NCBI RefSeq assembly: GCF_008365315.1
Contig: NZ_CP043506.1
Span: 1,842,001 to 1,906,000, forward strand
Length of the DNA: 64,000 nt
Reading direction: 5' to 3'
Origin: Acetobacter vaccinii
Lineage (GTDB): Bacteria > Pseudomonadota > Alphaproteobacteria > Acetobacterales > Acetobacteraceae
Position 1 is the first letter of the stretch, and each line of letters begins with the position of its first letter. The notes below the pieces were generated by a model that saw nothing but the letters and a program-made list of their open reading frames with translations, was not told the origin of the DNA and ran no database searches. Shown piece after piece: positions 34,925 to 44,924 of this stretch. Position numbers and translations under genes: made by a program.

Positions 34925-36331
34925 TCACTGTCCTGTCCTGGCTGCGTGGTCCGGGTGGATACCCCTCGCCAGTTCCTCAAACCGTATGCCACGCGCCTCA
35001 AAGCCGGGAAACTGGTCAAAGCTCGCACAGGCGGGTGACAGCAGCACGACAGGCACAGCGGTGCGACATGCCTCGATATAGGCTGCGGGCACGGCATTTT
35101 CCAGTGTGCCTGCAAGAGTGTAGGGCACATTATGTGCGGCAAGAGTATCAGCCAGCATCTGCGCATCGCGCCCGATCAGGAAAGCATGGGCAATACGGGG
35201 GAAGTCGGGGGCCAGTGCGGTAATGCCTCCCTCCTTCGCAATGCCGCCTGCAATCCAGATCAGCCGGTCATAACAGCCAAGGGCGCGGGCGGCGGCATCG
35301 GCATTGGTGGCCTTGCTGTCATCCACAAAAGCAACGCCGTTGCATGTGGCCACCAGTTTCTGGCGATGTGGCAGGCCGGGAAAGGACAGGATCGCCTGAG
35401 CGATCAGTGTGTCGGCAATGCCCAGAAAGCGCGCCATGGCCACTGTTGCCGCTGCATTCTGGCAGTTATGGGCACCGGGCAGGGAGGGACCAGTGCGTGC
35501 TATCAAGGTGCCTTTATGCCAGACACCGCTGTCATGCCCGTAATAGGTGCAGGTGGGGTCTGTGGTGGCAATGGTGTCACATTGGGCCGGACCATTGAGC
35601 AGGGTTTGAGCCAGAGCGCGGCACAAAGGATCATCAAGCCCGATAACCGCGAGGTCCTGATTGGTCTGGCCCCCAAAAATGCGGGCCTTGGCGCGGGTAT
35701 AACCGGCCATATCGCCATGGCGGTCCAGATGGTCGGGGGTCAGGTTCAGCAGGCAGGCCACATCAAAGTGCAGGCTGTCTAGTCGTTCCAGCATGTAGGA
35801 CGACATTTCCAGCACGTACACGCCGTTGTCGGGCAGAAGTGGCAGGGCAAGGGCGGCTGGCCCCAGATTGCCTCCCGCTGCTACGGGCACCCCGGCCTGA
35901 GCGAGAATATGAGCCAGCAATGTGGTGGTCGTGGACTTGCCATTGGTGCCGGTAATGCCGACAAAGCGTGCCCGGCTGCCTGCGGCGCGCACGGCGCGGA
36001 ACAGAAGTTCGGCGTCCGAGACAATAGGCACCCCTGCCTGCCGGGCCATGAGGGCGACCGGGTGCGGCTTTGGCAGAATATGTGGGATGCCGGGGGACAG
36101 CACGAGGGCTGTGAACCCGGAGAGTGTTTCAAAAGGGGCAATCACCACCTGCTCTGCCAGATCGGGCGGGAGCTGTGCCGCCAGCGCTGTCCGCGCGGCT
36201 TCCCCATCATCCCATGCCTGAACGGACGCACCGCAGGCCGCCAGAGTGCGGACGACTGGCAGCCCGTTACGGCCCAGACCAAGGACCGCAAAGCGCTGCC
36301 CGGCAAAAAGAGCGGGGGGAAACGGTGTCAT
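34925..36331 (-). CDS. murD: UDP-N-acetylmuramoylalanine--D-glutamate ligase
   Basis: Adds D-Glu to UDP-MurNAc-L-Ala. The 468-residue protein has an N-terminal uridine-binding domain (RFAVLGLGRNGLPVVRTL), SPGIPHILPKPHPVALMARQAGVPIVSDAELLF, the P-loop GITGTNGKSTTTTLLAHIL, NLTPDHLDRHGDM, and the C-terminal VDDSKATNADAAARALGCY and WIAGGIAKEGG. ATG 36331 overlaps the mraY stop as ATGA. Confidence 0.97.
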   Translation of the reverse strand: MTPFPPALFAGQRFAVLGLGRNGLPVVRTLAACGASVQAWDDGEAARTALAAQLPPDLAEQVVIAPFETLSGFTALVLSPGIPHILPKPHPVALMARQAGVPIVSDAELLFRAVRAAGSRARFVGITGTNGKSTTTTLLAHILAQAGVPVAAGGNLGPAALALPLLPDNGVYVLEMSSYMLERLDSLHFDVACLLNLTPDHLDRHGDMAGYTRAKARIFGGQTNQDLAVIGLDDPLCRALAQTLLNGPAQCDTIATTDPTCTYYGHDSGVWHKGTLIARTGPSLPGAHNCQNAAATVAMARFLGIADTLIAQAILSFPGLPHRQKLVATCNGVAFVDDSKATNADAAARALGCYDRLIWIAGGIAKEGGITALAPDFPRIAHAFLIGRDAQMLADTLAAHNVPYTLAGTLENAVPAAYIEACRTAVPVVLLSPACASFDQFPGFEARGIRFEELARGIHPDHAARTGQ

Positions 36332-37422
36332 CGCAGTTTCAGCGTTGCCAGACCGCACAGGCCCAGCACGAAGGAGACGATCCAGAAACGGATGACAATC
36401 TTGGGTTCGGCCCAGCCTTTCTTTTCAAAATGGTGGTGGATTGGCGCCATCAGAAAGACGCGCCGTCCTGTACGTTTGTACCACAGCACCTGGATGATGA
36501 CGGACAGGGTCTCCACCACAAAAAGCCCGCCGACAATGCACAGCACCAGCTCGTGCTTGATGGCAACAGCCAGCGACCCCAGCGCCCCGCCAAGGGAGAG
36601 CGAGCCTGTGTCACCCATGAAGACCGAAGCCGGAGGGGCATTGAACCACAGGAACCCAAGCCCGGCCCCGACAAGGGCTGCACAGAACACAACCAGTTCG
36701 CCCGTGCCCGGCACGGCATGCACTTGCAGGTAGTCGGCAAAGCCATGGTTACCCACGAGGTAGCACAGGATGGCAAAAACAAGTGTTGCAACCAGCACTG
36801 GCCCAATGGCCAGCCCGTCCAGCCCGTCGGTAAAGTTCACGGCGTTGCCAAAACCGGTAATGGTGACCATGGCAAAAACGGGGTACAGAATACCAAGGGG
36901 CAGTAGTAGGTCCTTGGCGAAGGGAAAGGCCAGATTATAGGCCAGTTCTGGCGGCATAAGTGCCTGAAGCCACCAGCCGCACAGCAGGGAAATACCAAAT
37001 TCGGACCCAAGGCGCGTGCGCTTGGACAGGCCGTCCGTATTGCGCCGTGCCAGCTTGCGGTAATCATCCGCAAAGCCGATGGCACCAAACCCCAGCGTTG
37101 TCAGCCAGACCGCCCAGACAAACCCGTTTTCCAGATCGCCCCATACCAGCATGGATACGCTGAGTGCGATCAGGATCAGCACACCGCCCATGGTTGGGGT
37201 GCCTGCTTTTTCCACAAGGTGCCGCTCCGGCCCCAGAGCCCGGATGGGCTGCCCACCGCGCTGGATACGCCGCAGGGCGGCAATAAACGGCTTGCCCAGC
37301 ATAAGGCTGAGGGCAAGGGCAGTCAGGCAGGCGCAGCCTGCGCGGAACGAGATGTAGCGCAGCAGGTTGAGCATTGTGATGTGCCCATCATGAAACGCAT
37401 GGGAAACCAGCATATACAGCAT
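36328..37422 (-). CDS. mraY: Phospho-N-acetylmuramoyl-pentapeptide transferase
   Basis: The ten-helix membrane enzyme that makes lipid I from undecaprenyl phosphate. The 364-residue sequence begins MLYMLVSHAFHDGHITMLNLLRY and contains KAGTPTMGGVLI, the Asp-rich FADDYRKLARRNTDGLSKRT loop, NFTDGLDGLAIG, FMGDTGSLSLGG and the His motif MAPIHHHFEKKGW. Its start overlaps the murF stop, keeping the murF-mraY-murD chain coupled. Confidence 0.97.
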   Translation of the reverse strand: MLYMLVSHAFHDGHITMLNLLRYISFRAGCACLTALALSLMLGKPFIAALRRIQRGGQPIRALGPERHLVEKAGTPTMGGVLILIALSVSMLVWGDLENGFVWAVWLTTLGFGAIGFADDYRKLARRNTDGLSKRTRLGSEFGISLLCGWWLQALMPPELAYNLAFPFAKDLLLPLGILYPVFAMVTITGFGNAVNFTDGLDGLAIGPVLVATLVFAILCYLVGNHGFADYLQVHAVPGTGELVVFCAALVGAGLGFLWFNAPPASVFMGDTGSLSLGGALGSLAVAIKHELVLCIVGGLFVVETLSVIIQVLWYKRTGRRVFLMAPIHHHFEKKGWAEPKIVIRFWIVSFVLGLCGLATLKLR

Positions 37423-38807
37423 CAGGCAGCCCCTACCGCAGGCAGGGCTTCCAGCGCCTGTACAATATCGCGCATGCGGCTGCCCAGACTGCCTTTGACC
37501 AGCACGGCATCCCCCGTAGTCAGGCGGGGCGCGAGCATGGGGGCAAGGTCTGCGGCGGTTTCCGCCCAGGCACCCTGGCGGGCAGGGGGCAGGGCTTCAA
37601 AAAGGCTTTTCATATGGGGTCCACAACAAAAGACAAGGTCGGCGGATGCAGCGGCCGGGGCGGCCAGGGCATGGTGTTCGGCATCGGCAAATGCCCCCAG
37701 TTCACGCATGTCACCTAAAATCGCGATGCGGCGGCTGGCGGGCAGGTGGCTTAGCACGTCCAGCGCAGCCCGGACAGAAGCGCTGGAGGCATTGTAGCTT
37801 TCATCCAGCAGGATGATCTGCCCCTGTGCCACGGTGCTGACAGCACCACGGCCTTTACCGGGGCGGAAGGCACGCAGGGCCATGGCGGCAGCATGGGTGT
37901 CGGCCCCAAGGGCTGCGCAGGCAGCAAGGGCTGCCAGTGCATTGCGGACCAGGTGCAGGCCCGGCGCGCCAAGTCGTACGGCTATGGATTGCCCAGCCAG
38001 TTCCACCACAAAAACAGACCCTTCAGGCCCGCTTTCCACGTTGTCGTAACGGGCGGTGCTGCCTGCCTGCGCCCCGGCCAGCCAGAGCGTGGCATGGGCC
38101 TTGCGGGCGGCATCGACGATCATGGGCAGGCCGTGGGCGTCGTCGGGGGCAATGGCTGTGCCACCGGCTGGTAACGCCAGAATGAGCGAGGCCTTTTCCT
38201 GCGCGGTGGCATCCAGACTGCCCATGTGGCCCAGGTGGGCAGACCCGATGGTGGTAATAACCGCAACGTCCGGCCGCACCATCTGGGCGAGGGGCAGGAT
38301 TTCCCCCGGATGGTTCATGCCGATTTCACTAATGCAGAAGGCGGCCTCTCGCGGCATGCGTGCGAGGGTTAGCGGCACGCCCCAATGATTGTTGTAGGAG
38401 GCCTCGGCCGCATGGGTTGGGCCACAGGCTGCCAGACACAGGCGCAGCATTTCCTTTGTCGTGGTTTTGCCAACACTGCCGGTAATGGCCACAACCTTGC
38501 CACCAAAACGCGCCCGGGCCGCAAGGCCGAGGGCTTGCAGGCCCGCCATTGTATCCGCAACCCGCAGAATGCGTGGGTCGGTGGGGCACTGTGTGGTGTC
38601 ATGCACCATAACAGCCGCCGCCCCACGCTCCAGCGCCGTGGCAATATGGGCGTGGCCGTCGCTGCTGTCGCCTTTGAGGGCAATGAACAGATCACCCGGA
38701 CGGAGGGTGCGGGTGTCGATGGAGATACCCGATACATCCCCGTCACCTGCGGCCAGAAACTGCCCATTTGTTGCGGCTTCCAGATCCGCCCGTGTCCAAA
38801 GTGCCAT
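37422..38807 (-). CDS. murF: UDP-N-acetylmuramoyl-tripeptide--D-alanyl-D-alanine ligase
   Basis: Adds the D-Ala-D-Ala made by DdlB, completing the UDP-MurNAc-pentapeptide. The 461-residue protein has GISIDTRTLRPGDLFIALKG, the P-loop AITGSVGKTTTKEMLRLCL, EASYNNHWGVPLTLARMP, SEIGMNHPGEI and ILLDESYNASSASVRAALDVL. ATG 38807 overlaps the murE stop as TAATG. Confidence 0.97.
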   Translation of the reverse strand: MALWTRADLEAATNGQFLAAGDGDVSGISIDTRTLRPGDLFIALKGDSSDGHAHIATALERGAAAVMVHDTTQCPTDPRILRVADTMAGLQALGLAARARFGGKVVAITGSVGKTTTKEMLRLCLAACGPTHAAEASYNNHWGVPLTLARMPREAAFCISEIGMNHPGEILPLAQMVRPDVAVITTIGSAHLGHMGSLDATAQEKASLILALPAGGTAIAPDDAHGLPMIVDAARKAHATLWLAGAQAGSTARYDNVESGPEGSVFVVELAGQSIAVRLGAPGLHLVRNALAALAACAALGADTHAAAMALRAFRPGKGRGAVSTVAQGQIILLDESYNASSASVRAALDVLSHLPASRRIAILGDMRELGAFADAEHHALAAPAAASADLVFCCGPHMKSLFEALPPARQGAWAETAADLAPMLAPRLTTGDAVLVKGSLGSRMRDIVQALEALPAVGAA

Positions 38808-40279
38808 TATGCCTGCCCCGCGAGTGTTCTGATGACATCGGCATCATCAAACGGCAGGATATCCGTGCCGATAATCTGCCCCTGTTCATGCCCTTTGCCC
38901 GCCACAACCAGCACATCGTCTGGCTCCAGCAGGGCCAGAGCGTCGGCTATGGCAGTCCGGCGGTCTGGTATTTCCAGCGCATTGGGTGCCCCGGTGCGGA
39001 TGGCTGCGCGGATGGTGGCCGGGTTTTCCGTACGGGGGTTGTCGTCGGTAATAATGGCAATATCGGCTCCCTGCGCGGCTTCCTGCCCCATGAGGGCGCG
39101 TTTGCCACTGTCGCGGTCTCCACCAGCGCCAAACACCAGTACCAGCCTGCCGCGCGCATGGGGGCGGAGGGAGGTCAGAAGCCGCGCCAGCGCATCGGGC
39201 GTGTGGGCATAGTCAACATAGGCACACGCACCATTTGGCAAGAGGGCGGCCCGTTCCATACGACCGCGTACGCCAGTCAACTGGGGCAGCAGGGCAAGCG
39301 TGTCAGACAATGCGCCATGGGCTGGTGTCGCAAGAGCAACGGCCAGCAGGGCGTTATCAACCTGAAAACGGCCGGGAAGGGGCAGCAGAACGTGGTGCAC
39401 CCGCCCGTCACACTCCAGTGTCAGTTCCTGCCCGGCGGGTGTGGGGGTGCAGGCGCTCAGGCGCAGGCTGTCTCCGTTTTCGCCCACAAGGCGCAGGTTT
39501 TGGGCACGGTCGTGTGCGATGGCGCGCAGGGCATGGAGCGTTTCACGGTCCATGTCTGCATTGGCCGCCACGAGCCCACCCCGAGGCACAAGCGTGCTGA
39601 ACAGCCGCAGCTTGGCATCGCGGTAGGCGGCCATGGTGCCATGATAGTCCAGATGGTCGCGCGTCAGGTTGGTAAAGCCTGCGGCACTGAACTGTAGCCC
39701 ATCCAGCCGGTCCTGCTCCAACCCGTGGGAGGATGCTTCGAGCGCCACATGGTGCACGCCATGCTGTTCTAATGCTGCAAGGGTGTTGGCAAGGCTGACG
39801 GGGTCAGGTGTTGTCAGGGCAGGCAGGGTAATACTGACCGGTGTTGCACCTGTCAGTCCCAGCGTGCCGATGCCCGCAGCCTGATAACCCTGCAGGGTCC
39901 ATATCTGGCGGATAAAGTCGGTTGTGCTGGTCTTGCCGTTAGTGCCGGTGACGGCCACTAGTGCCGGGGGCTGTGGCCCGGCCAGTGTTGCCGCCATAAG
40001 GGCAAGCACGTGGCGGGGGTTATCAGCCATGATCAAGGGGTGAGGGGGGACGTCGGCGGGCCACTCGGTGCCCGTTGGGGCCAGCACGGCCGCAGCACCC
40101 TGGCTGACAGCCATGGGGATAAACCTGCGGCCATCCACCTTTGTGCCAGCAAGAGCAACAAACAGCATGCCAGCGCGCACGGCCCGGCTATCTGCCGTCA
40201 CAGCGTCAATCATGACATCCTGTCCCGCAAGGGGAGGCAGGCCAGCCGTGGCAAGAAGGTGCGACAGAGGCTGGCTCAT
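38807..40279 (-). CDS. murE: UDP-N-acetylmuramoyl-L-alanyl-D-glutamate--2,6-diaminopimelate ligase
   Basis: Adds meso-diaminopimelate to the peptide stem. The 490-residue protein has AVTADSRAVRAGMLFVALAG, the P-loop VAVTGTNGKTSTTDFIRQIW, EASSHGLEQDRLDGLQFSAAGFTNLTRDHLDYHG, and the DAP-specificity DNPRTENPATI in the C-terminal domain. ATG 40279 overlaps the ftsI stop as ATGA. Confidence 0.97.
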   Translation of the reverse strand: MSQPLSHLLATAGLPPLAGQDVMIDAVTADSRAVRAGMLFVALAGTKVDGRRFIPMAVSQGAAAVLAPTGTEWPADVPPHPLIMADNPRHVLALMAATLAGPQPPALVAVTGTNGKTSTTDFIRQIWTLQGYQAAGIGTLGLTGATPVSITLPALTTPDPVSLANTLAALEQHGVHHVALEASSHGLEQDRLDGLQFSAAGFTNLTRDHLDYHGTMAAYRDAKLRLFSTLVPRGGLVAANADMDRETLHALRAIAHDRAQNLRLVGENGDSLRLSACTPTPAGQELTLECDGRVHHVLLPLPGRFQVDNALLAVALATPAHGALSDTLALLPQLTGVRGRMERAALLPNGACAYVDYAHTPDALARLLTSLRPHARGRLVLVFGAGGDRDSGKRALMGQEAAQGADIAIITDDNPRTENPATIRAAIRTGAPNALEIPDRRTAIADALALLEPDDVLVVAGKGHEQGQIIGTDILPFDDADVIRTLAGQA

Positions 40280-42234
40280 TCGTCCATGGTTTCCCGGCTG
40301 TGTTTGTGGGTATCGTCGGCAGTCTGGCGGTTGGCACCCGTATGAGGGTCACCGGGGTCATTGCCCGGGCCGAGGGGGCGCGCCCCGCGGGGCACTGCCG
40401 GGTGCATGGGCAGGGCCATCTGGGCGTCAATACGTGCCGCATGCTCAAGGTCGGGGAAGACCTGCAACAATGGCCCCACGCGGGAGACAATTTTGGAAAC
40501 AGTGGGCGCGGCGTTCCAGCCTGCGGTGGTCCAGCCGTGCGTCTGTGCCGTGGGCAAGGGGCTGTCGAGCATGACATACACCGCGTAACGCGGGGCATTC
40601 ATGGGGAAAATACCAGTAAAGGCGGAGATGTTGACGTGCTTGAGGTAGCCGCCATGAGCGCCGATTTTTTCTGCCGTGCCGGTTTTGCCACCAACAAAAT
40701 ACCCGGGGGATTCTGCAGTTCTGCCCGTGCCCTGGGTCACATCAAGCCGCAGCAGGCGGCGCAGCAGGGCGGAGACATTTTCTGACAGGACACGAGGCCC
40801 CTGTGGGGTTGTTGGGGCGTCTGCCGTGGTGGCCAAAGGTGCTGCAGTGCCGGGCAATGCAGGGTGTGCACCCGGCAGGTCTTGCGGGTCGATGTCTTTG
40901 TCATCCCGGTCCAGCAGGGTGGGGGCGACGAGGATACCACCATTCACAGTAGCGGCGGTGCCACGGACAATGGCCAGGGGAGGTTCGGCCACGCCATGGC
41001 CAAAGCCTACGGTCATGGTGGTGGCAAGCCCCCACTGGCGTGGGTAGAGCGGGCGGGCTGCCTCGGGCAGTTCAATGGGCACGGGGGAGAAAAACCCCAT
41101 GGAACGCAGCCATTCTGCCTGTTTCTTGCCGCCGACATCCAGCGCAATATGGGCGGCCGCCGGGTTGGAGGAATACGCCATGACCTCTGGCAGTGTCAGC
41201 CAGGGCGAGAAATGGTCGTTCTTCATATCGCGGATGGTAAAACGACCGATCCGCAGCGGGATTGAGGAAAACCGATCCCAGATATGAATGGTGCCGGTTT
41301 CAAGCCCCATGGCCGCAGTCTGGAGCTTGAAGGTGGAGCCAGGTTCGTACAGCCCAGTGACTGTGCGGTTAAAGCGCTCGTCATTCGTAGCGTGGGAAAA
41401 TTCGTTGGCGTCATAGTCAGGCAGGCTGACCATGGCCATGATTTCCCCCGTGCGGACGTCCATGACAATGCCGCATGCGCCAATGGCCTGAAAGGTCTGC
41501 ATGGCATTGGCCACTTCCTCACGCACGGCGGACTGTACCCGAATGTCCAGCGACAGGCGTAGAGGGCGGTGTTCGTTCAGCAGTCTTTTGTCGAAGTATT
41601 TTTCAACCCCGGCAATGCCGTGGCCATCAATATCGACAGCCCCCAGAATCTGGGCGGCCATGTGGCCCAGCGGGTAGTGACGGCGCTCACCCGGTTCAAA
41701 ATAAATGCCCGGAATCCCCAAATTGTTGATCGCCAGTTCCTGCTGGGGGGAAATATTGCGGGCGATATAGACAAACTGCTTGGGCTTGGAAAGGCGCTGG
41801 ATGGTGTCGTTTTCATCCAGGTCATGCAGGACAGTTTTGAGCTTGTGGGCAATATCGACAGGATCAATCAGTTCCTGCGGGTTGGCGTACACCTGTGCCA
41901 CAGGCAGCGATAGTGCGAGGGTCTGGCCGTTGCGGTCCACAATGCTGGCGCGGTGGGTCTGCGGCAGGGACAGATCTTCCGCAAGGCTGCCCTTGGGGTC
42001 GATTTTGGGGATTTCGGGTACTTGCGGGGCAATCTGGCGCTTTTCTGGTGCCATGGGGCGCACCACAGTGGCGTAGATCAGCTTACCTGTAACAAAGGAG
42101 AACAGCAGGCAGAAAATGCCCGATAGGCCCAGTAGCCTGACATGCATGCGTTCCCTGTGCGCGCGACGGCGCGGGGTATCCCCCGTGACATCAGGCGGTA
42201 GGGCTGTGTCGGGTGCATGCGGGGGCAGGGGCAT
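40276..42234 (-). CDS. ftsI: Septal peptidoglycan transpeptidase FtsI (class B PBP)
   Basis: Cross-links septal peptidoglycan with FtsW. At 652 residues it is longer than E. coli FtsI. An Arg-rich cytoplasmic tail (PRRRAHRERMHVR) leads into a transmembrane helix, then the dimerisation domain (HRASIVDRNGQTLALS) and the transpeptidase domain with active-site Ser300 in STFK, SSN at 355-357 and the KTG motif in VGGKTGTAEKIG. A Pro/Gly-rich C-terminal tail follows. ftsL lies 33 bp upstream. Confidence 0.96.
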   Translation of the reverse strand: MPLPPHAPDTALPPDVTGDTPRRRAHRERMHVRLLGLSGIFCLLFSFVTGKLIYATVVRPMAPEKRQIAPQVPEIPKIDPKGSLAEDLSLPQTHRASIVDRNGQTLALSLPVAQVYANPQELIDPVDIAHKLKTVLHDLDENDTIQRLSKPKQFVYIARNISPQQELAINNLGIPGIYFEPGERRHYPLGHMAAQILGAVDIDGHGIAGVEKYFDKRLLNEHRPLRLSLDIRVQSAVREEVANAMQTFQAIGACGIVMDVRTGEIMAMVSLPDYDANEFSHATNDERFNRTVTGLYEPGSTFKLQTAAMGLETGTIHIWDRFSSIPLRIGRFTIRDMKNDHFSPWLTLPEVMAYSSNPAAAHIALDVGGKKQAEWLRSMGFFSPVPIELPEAARPLYPRQWGLATTMTVGFGHGVAEPPLAIVRGTAATVNGGILVAPTLLDRDDKDIDPQDLPGAHPALPGTAAPLATTADAPTTPQGPRVLSENVSALLRRLLRLDVTQGTGRTAESPGYFVGGKTGTAEKIGAHGGYLKHVNISAFTGIFPMNAPRYAVYVMLDSPLPTAQTHGWTTAGWNAAPTVSKIVSRVGPLLQVFPDLEHAARIDAQMALPMHPAVPRGARPLGPGNDPGDPHTGANRQTADDTHKHSRETMDE

Positions 42235-42267
42235 ATCGAGTCAAAAGAACTTTCAGTCAGGCGGTGC

Positions 42268-43266
42268 TCAGTTGGCCACGGGAACAGGCGGGGGCAGCAT
42301 GCTGTCGCCCCGGCTGAGGAGAGAGCCGCCCGTATACCCGGAAGTGGCGCGAGCTTCCATATAACCCCGACCTATGGCGTCAGTGTGGCGCGCGCGTGTC
42401 GGGTGCCAGGTTGCAGCAGCCATAGGCAGCGGGTGGCGAACCTGCTGGGGTGTGCTGTCATCTGCCATCAGTGTTGTGTGATGGCTGGCAGGTGCTGCCG
42501 CATGGGCCAGTGTGCTGCTGGCGTGCGTGTCGGGAGTGCTCGTTGCGGCATCAAGGGCTGCCGTATCCTGCTTGTGGATCACCGGGCGGGGTGTGAGAGC
42601 CGCTACCTGAGTATGCCGGTCTGTGCTGGTGCGTTGCAGGCCAAACGTATCATGCCCGACTGCGTTGGTTCGGGTCGCAGAGGGCGTGGCCGCAGTTGTT
42701 ACTACAGTGGTGTAAGCCGGTTCAGCATGTGGGGCCGCAAGGGCAGGGCGGGTTGCCCGTGGGGTTTCGGTATTCAGGCGCAGTATATGCGGCTGGGCAA
42801 CCTGGGGTGCCGGGCGTGTATCAGCAACCATAACGGGTGCTGGGGCCGGGTGCGTGTTAGCGACGGCAACAGGCCGGACAGGGGCTGCCACGGGTGCGGC
42901 GGCCATAGCAATGCTATCCACGTGGGCCGGTGTGGGTGCGGCTGCAACAGGTGTGCGGGCTGGAGCGTTTTTATCGACCGCAGGCAGGTGCTCTTCAAGA
43001 TCGCTCAGGCGCACGAACTGCGCAGGGTCCATGGTGCGAAGGTAGGGCGCATGGTGGCTGGCAAGCTGAGCCAGTCGCTCGGGCTGGTTTTCCAGCGCCC
43101 ATTCCGTACGCAGCATGGCGGTCTGGGTACGCACGTGCTCGGTTTCATGCACCAGAGCCGAAATCTGCTGGTCCAGCAGAGTGGTCTGGTGTTTTTTTGT
43201 GTACAGGAAAAACCCCGAAGCAATGGCCAGAACAGCGCAGCAGCATGTAAACGGACGAGTAATCAT
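42268..43266 (-). CDS. ftsL: FtsL-like divisome protein with a very long Ala/Pro/Thr-rich tail
   Basis: The position between rsmH and ftsI, a short N-terminal transmembrane helix ([17 protein letters not shown]), and a following coiled coil ([28 protein letters not shown]) identify Fts[37 protein letters not shown] closes the normal FtsL region at about residue 95. Another 235 residues follow, low in complexity and rich in Ala, Pro, Thr, His and Val, without Cys. Canonical FtsL is about 100-120 residues, so two thirds of this protein is extra, predicted disordered and periplasmic. The start overlaps the rsmH stop as ATGA. Confidence 0.85.
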   Translation of the reverse strand: MITRPFTCCCAVLAIASGFFLYTKKHQTTLLDQQISALVHETEHVRTQTAMLRTEWALENQPERLAQLASHHAPYLRTMDPAQFVRLSDLEEHLPAVDKNAPARTPVAAAPTPAHVDSIAMAAAPVAAPVRPVAVANTHPAPAPVMVADTRPAPQVAQPHILRLNTETPRATRPALAAPHAEPAYTTVVTTAATPSATRTNAVGHDTFGLQRTSTDRHTQVAALTPRPVIHKQDTAALDAATSTPDTHASSTLAHAAAPASHHTTLMADDSTPQQVRHPLPMAAATWHPTRARHTDAIGRGYMEARATSGYTGGSLLSRGDSMLPPPVPVAN

Positions 43267-44279
43267 GAAGTCTGTCCTTTGCTCGGAAAAGGCGTGGCCA
43301 GAGGGCGTCTGGCAATGGCGCGTAGCCGGGCACTGCGCGCGCGGGGGTTAGCGGTGCATTCAGCAGGGCCGGGGCGGATGGCCTTGGTTGTTAGGGCTAC
43401 CAGATCGGCTTCCGTCCCGCGGGACATGGCGGCGCGGGGGTCATGGCGGGAAAAGCTGTTATCCTTGCCTGTGGCATGGGCCATGGCGCGTTTGACCAGC
43501 CTGTCCTCCAGCGAGTGGAACGAGACCACAACCAGCCGCCCGCCAGGGGCCAGCAGGTCCAGAGCCTGTTGCAGGCCGCGTTCTATTTCACCCAGCTCAT
43601 CATTGACCGCGATACGCAGGCCCTGAAAGGTCCGGGTGGCCGAATCCAGACCGGAACGATCCTGCGGCACAACCCGGCGGACAAGCCCTGCCAACTGGAG
43701 AGTTGTGGTGAACGGGGTTTGCACCCGGTCGGCAACAATGGCGCGGGCTACGCGGCGTGCGTGCCGTTCCTCCCCATAATAATGGAGGATATCGGCCAGT
43801 TCCTGTTCGCTGGAGGTATTGACCAGATCGGCGGCACTGGGGCCGTTTTTTTCCATCCGCATGTCCAGCGGGCCGTCCTGCCTGAAGGAAAAGCCGCGTT
43901 CGGCCTCATCCAGCTGGAAGGAGGACACACCAAGGTCCATGACAATACCATCAAACGCGGGGGCCTCTGCGGCCTCTGCCAGTGCCTGCATGGTGCCAAA
44001 GCTGCCATGCAGCATGTGCAGCCGCTGGCGGCCTTCGGCGCGGATCAGGCTTTCGGTTAGGCTCTGCCCACGGGCTATGGCGTCCGGGTCGCGGTCGATC
44101 CCCCACACCGCGCAGTCGGCGCTGGCCAGAATGGCGCGTGTATAACCGCCCCCGCCAAAGGTGCAGTCCAGAATGGCATTGCCAGCCGCAGGCTGCAGAT
44201 AGGCCAGCACTTCGGCCAGCATGACAGGCACATGACCGCTCAAAGCAGGTTCTGCGAGGGGGGAGACAAGGGCATTCAT
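43263..44279 (-). CDS. rsmH: 16S rRNA (cytosine-1402-N4)-methyltransferase
   Basis: Methylates N4 of C1402 in the 16S rRNA P site, using SAM. The 338-residue protein starts with the substrate motif [15 protein letters not shown], the SAM-binding [14 protein letters not shown] and GIDRDPDAI, then [29 protein letters not shown], and ends with [14 protein letters not shown]. Short C-terminal His/Asp and Arg-rich tail. ATG 44279 overlaps the mraZ stop as ATGA. Confidence 0.97.
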   Translation of the reverse strand: MNALVSPLAEPALSGHVPVMLAEVLAYLQPAAGNAILDCTFGGGGYTRAILASADCAVWGIDRDPDAIARGQSLTESLIRAEGRQRLHMLHGSFGTMQALAEAAEAPAFDGIVMDLGVSSFQLDEAERGFSFRQDGPLDMRMEKNGPSAADLVNTSSEQELADILHYYGEERHARRVARAIVADRVQTPFTTTLQLAGLVRRVVPQDRSGLDSATRTFQGLRIAVNDELGEIERGLQQALDLLAPGGRLVVVSFHSLEDRLVKRAMAHATGKDNSFSRHDPRAAMSRGTEADLVALTTKAIRPGPAECTANPRARSARLRAIARRPLATPFPSKGQTS

Positions 44280-44758
44280 TGCGCGGTGTGCCCACCCTCG
44301 GCGCGTGCGGCGGGAATGGTGACAGTGCGTGAACGCTGACGGGCCTCGGCCCGGCGCTGGCGTGCGGCTTCTGGTTCCCAGATCTGGAATGTGCGGCCAA
44401 GACCCATAAAGGCGACCAGCGGGCTGTCTGTCAGGCGTGCGTGGTCACGCAGGATGTCGGGGATGATGATGCGGCCTTCGCGGTCGGGGTCCAGGGGGTA
44501 GGCATCGGCGTAAAGGGCGGCGGCCAGGTCGTCGTGCTCTTCAGAGAACATATCCAGCCGGTCCAGCGGTTCGGTCAGGCGGGCAAAGGCCGCTGCTGGC
44601 CAGGCTTCCACGCAGGGCAGGGTGTGGGAGGGGCGAAGGATCATCAGCGTGTTGTCTTCCGTCTGCTGGGCTCTGAGCACGGACCGGAAGCCGGCCGGAA
44701 TCGAGACGCGTCCTTTAGCGTCGAATCGGTTCTCATGCGTGCCAAGGAACACACCCAC
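44276..44758 (-). CDS. mraZ: Transcriptional regulator MraZ
   Basis: An AbrB-fold DNA-binding protein that, in E. coli, represses its own division/cell-wall operon. The 160-residue protein has two MraZ repeats: [21 protein letters not shown] and the later [20 protein letters not shown]. The start is GTG 44758, with AAAGGA 12 bases upstream; GTG 44752 would align better with short MraZ N-termini but is further from the ribosome-binding sequence. It is the first gene of the cluster, and TGGG repeats upstream provide a self-binding site. Confidence 0.93.
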   Translation of the reverse strand: MGVFLGTHENRFDAKGRVSIPAGFRSVLRAQQTEDNTLMILRPSHTLPCVEAWPAAAFARLTEPLDRLDMFSEEHDDLAAALYADAYPLDPDREGRIIIPDILRDHARLTDSPLVAFMGLGRTFQIWEPEAARQRRAEARQRSRTVTIPAARAEGGHTAQ

Positions 44759-44836
44759 GTGAATCAGAAGTCCTTTGCTGCCTGTGGTTTCCAGTCATGG
44801 TGCCTAGGGGGAAGGGCATGCTTTCTCCCTGCCGTA

Positions 44837-44861
44837 TGGGATAACATGGGATAGCGTGGGA
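44837..44861. promoter_or_regulatory. MraZ operator: three TGGG repeats at 10-bp spacing
   Basis: TGGGA occurs at 44837, 44847 and 44857, each followed by five other bases, an exact 10-bp period on the plus strand. E. coli MraZ binds direct TGGGN repeats separated by five bases upstream of mraZ. The repeats start 79 bp before the mraZ GTG. They should allow MraZ autoregulation of the whole cluster. Confidence 0.78.
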
Positions 44862-44924
44862 AGTAAATTTAAAAGGAAGAAAAAACGGCAGAAAATAGCC
44901 ATCCGTTAAGTATTTGGCATACTC

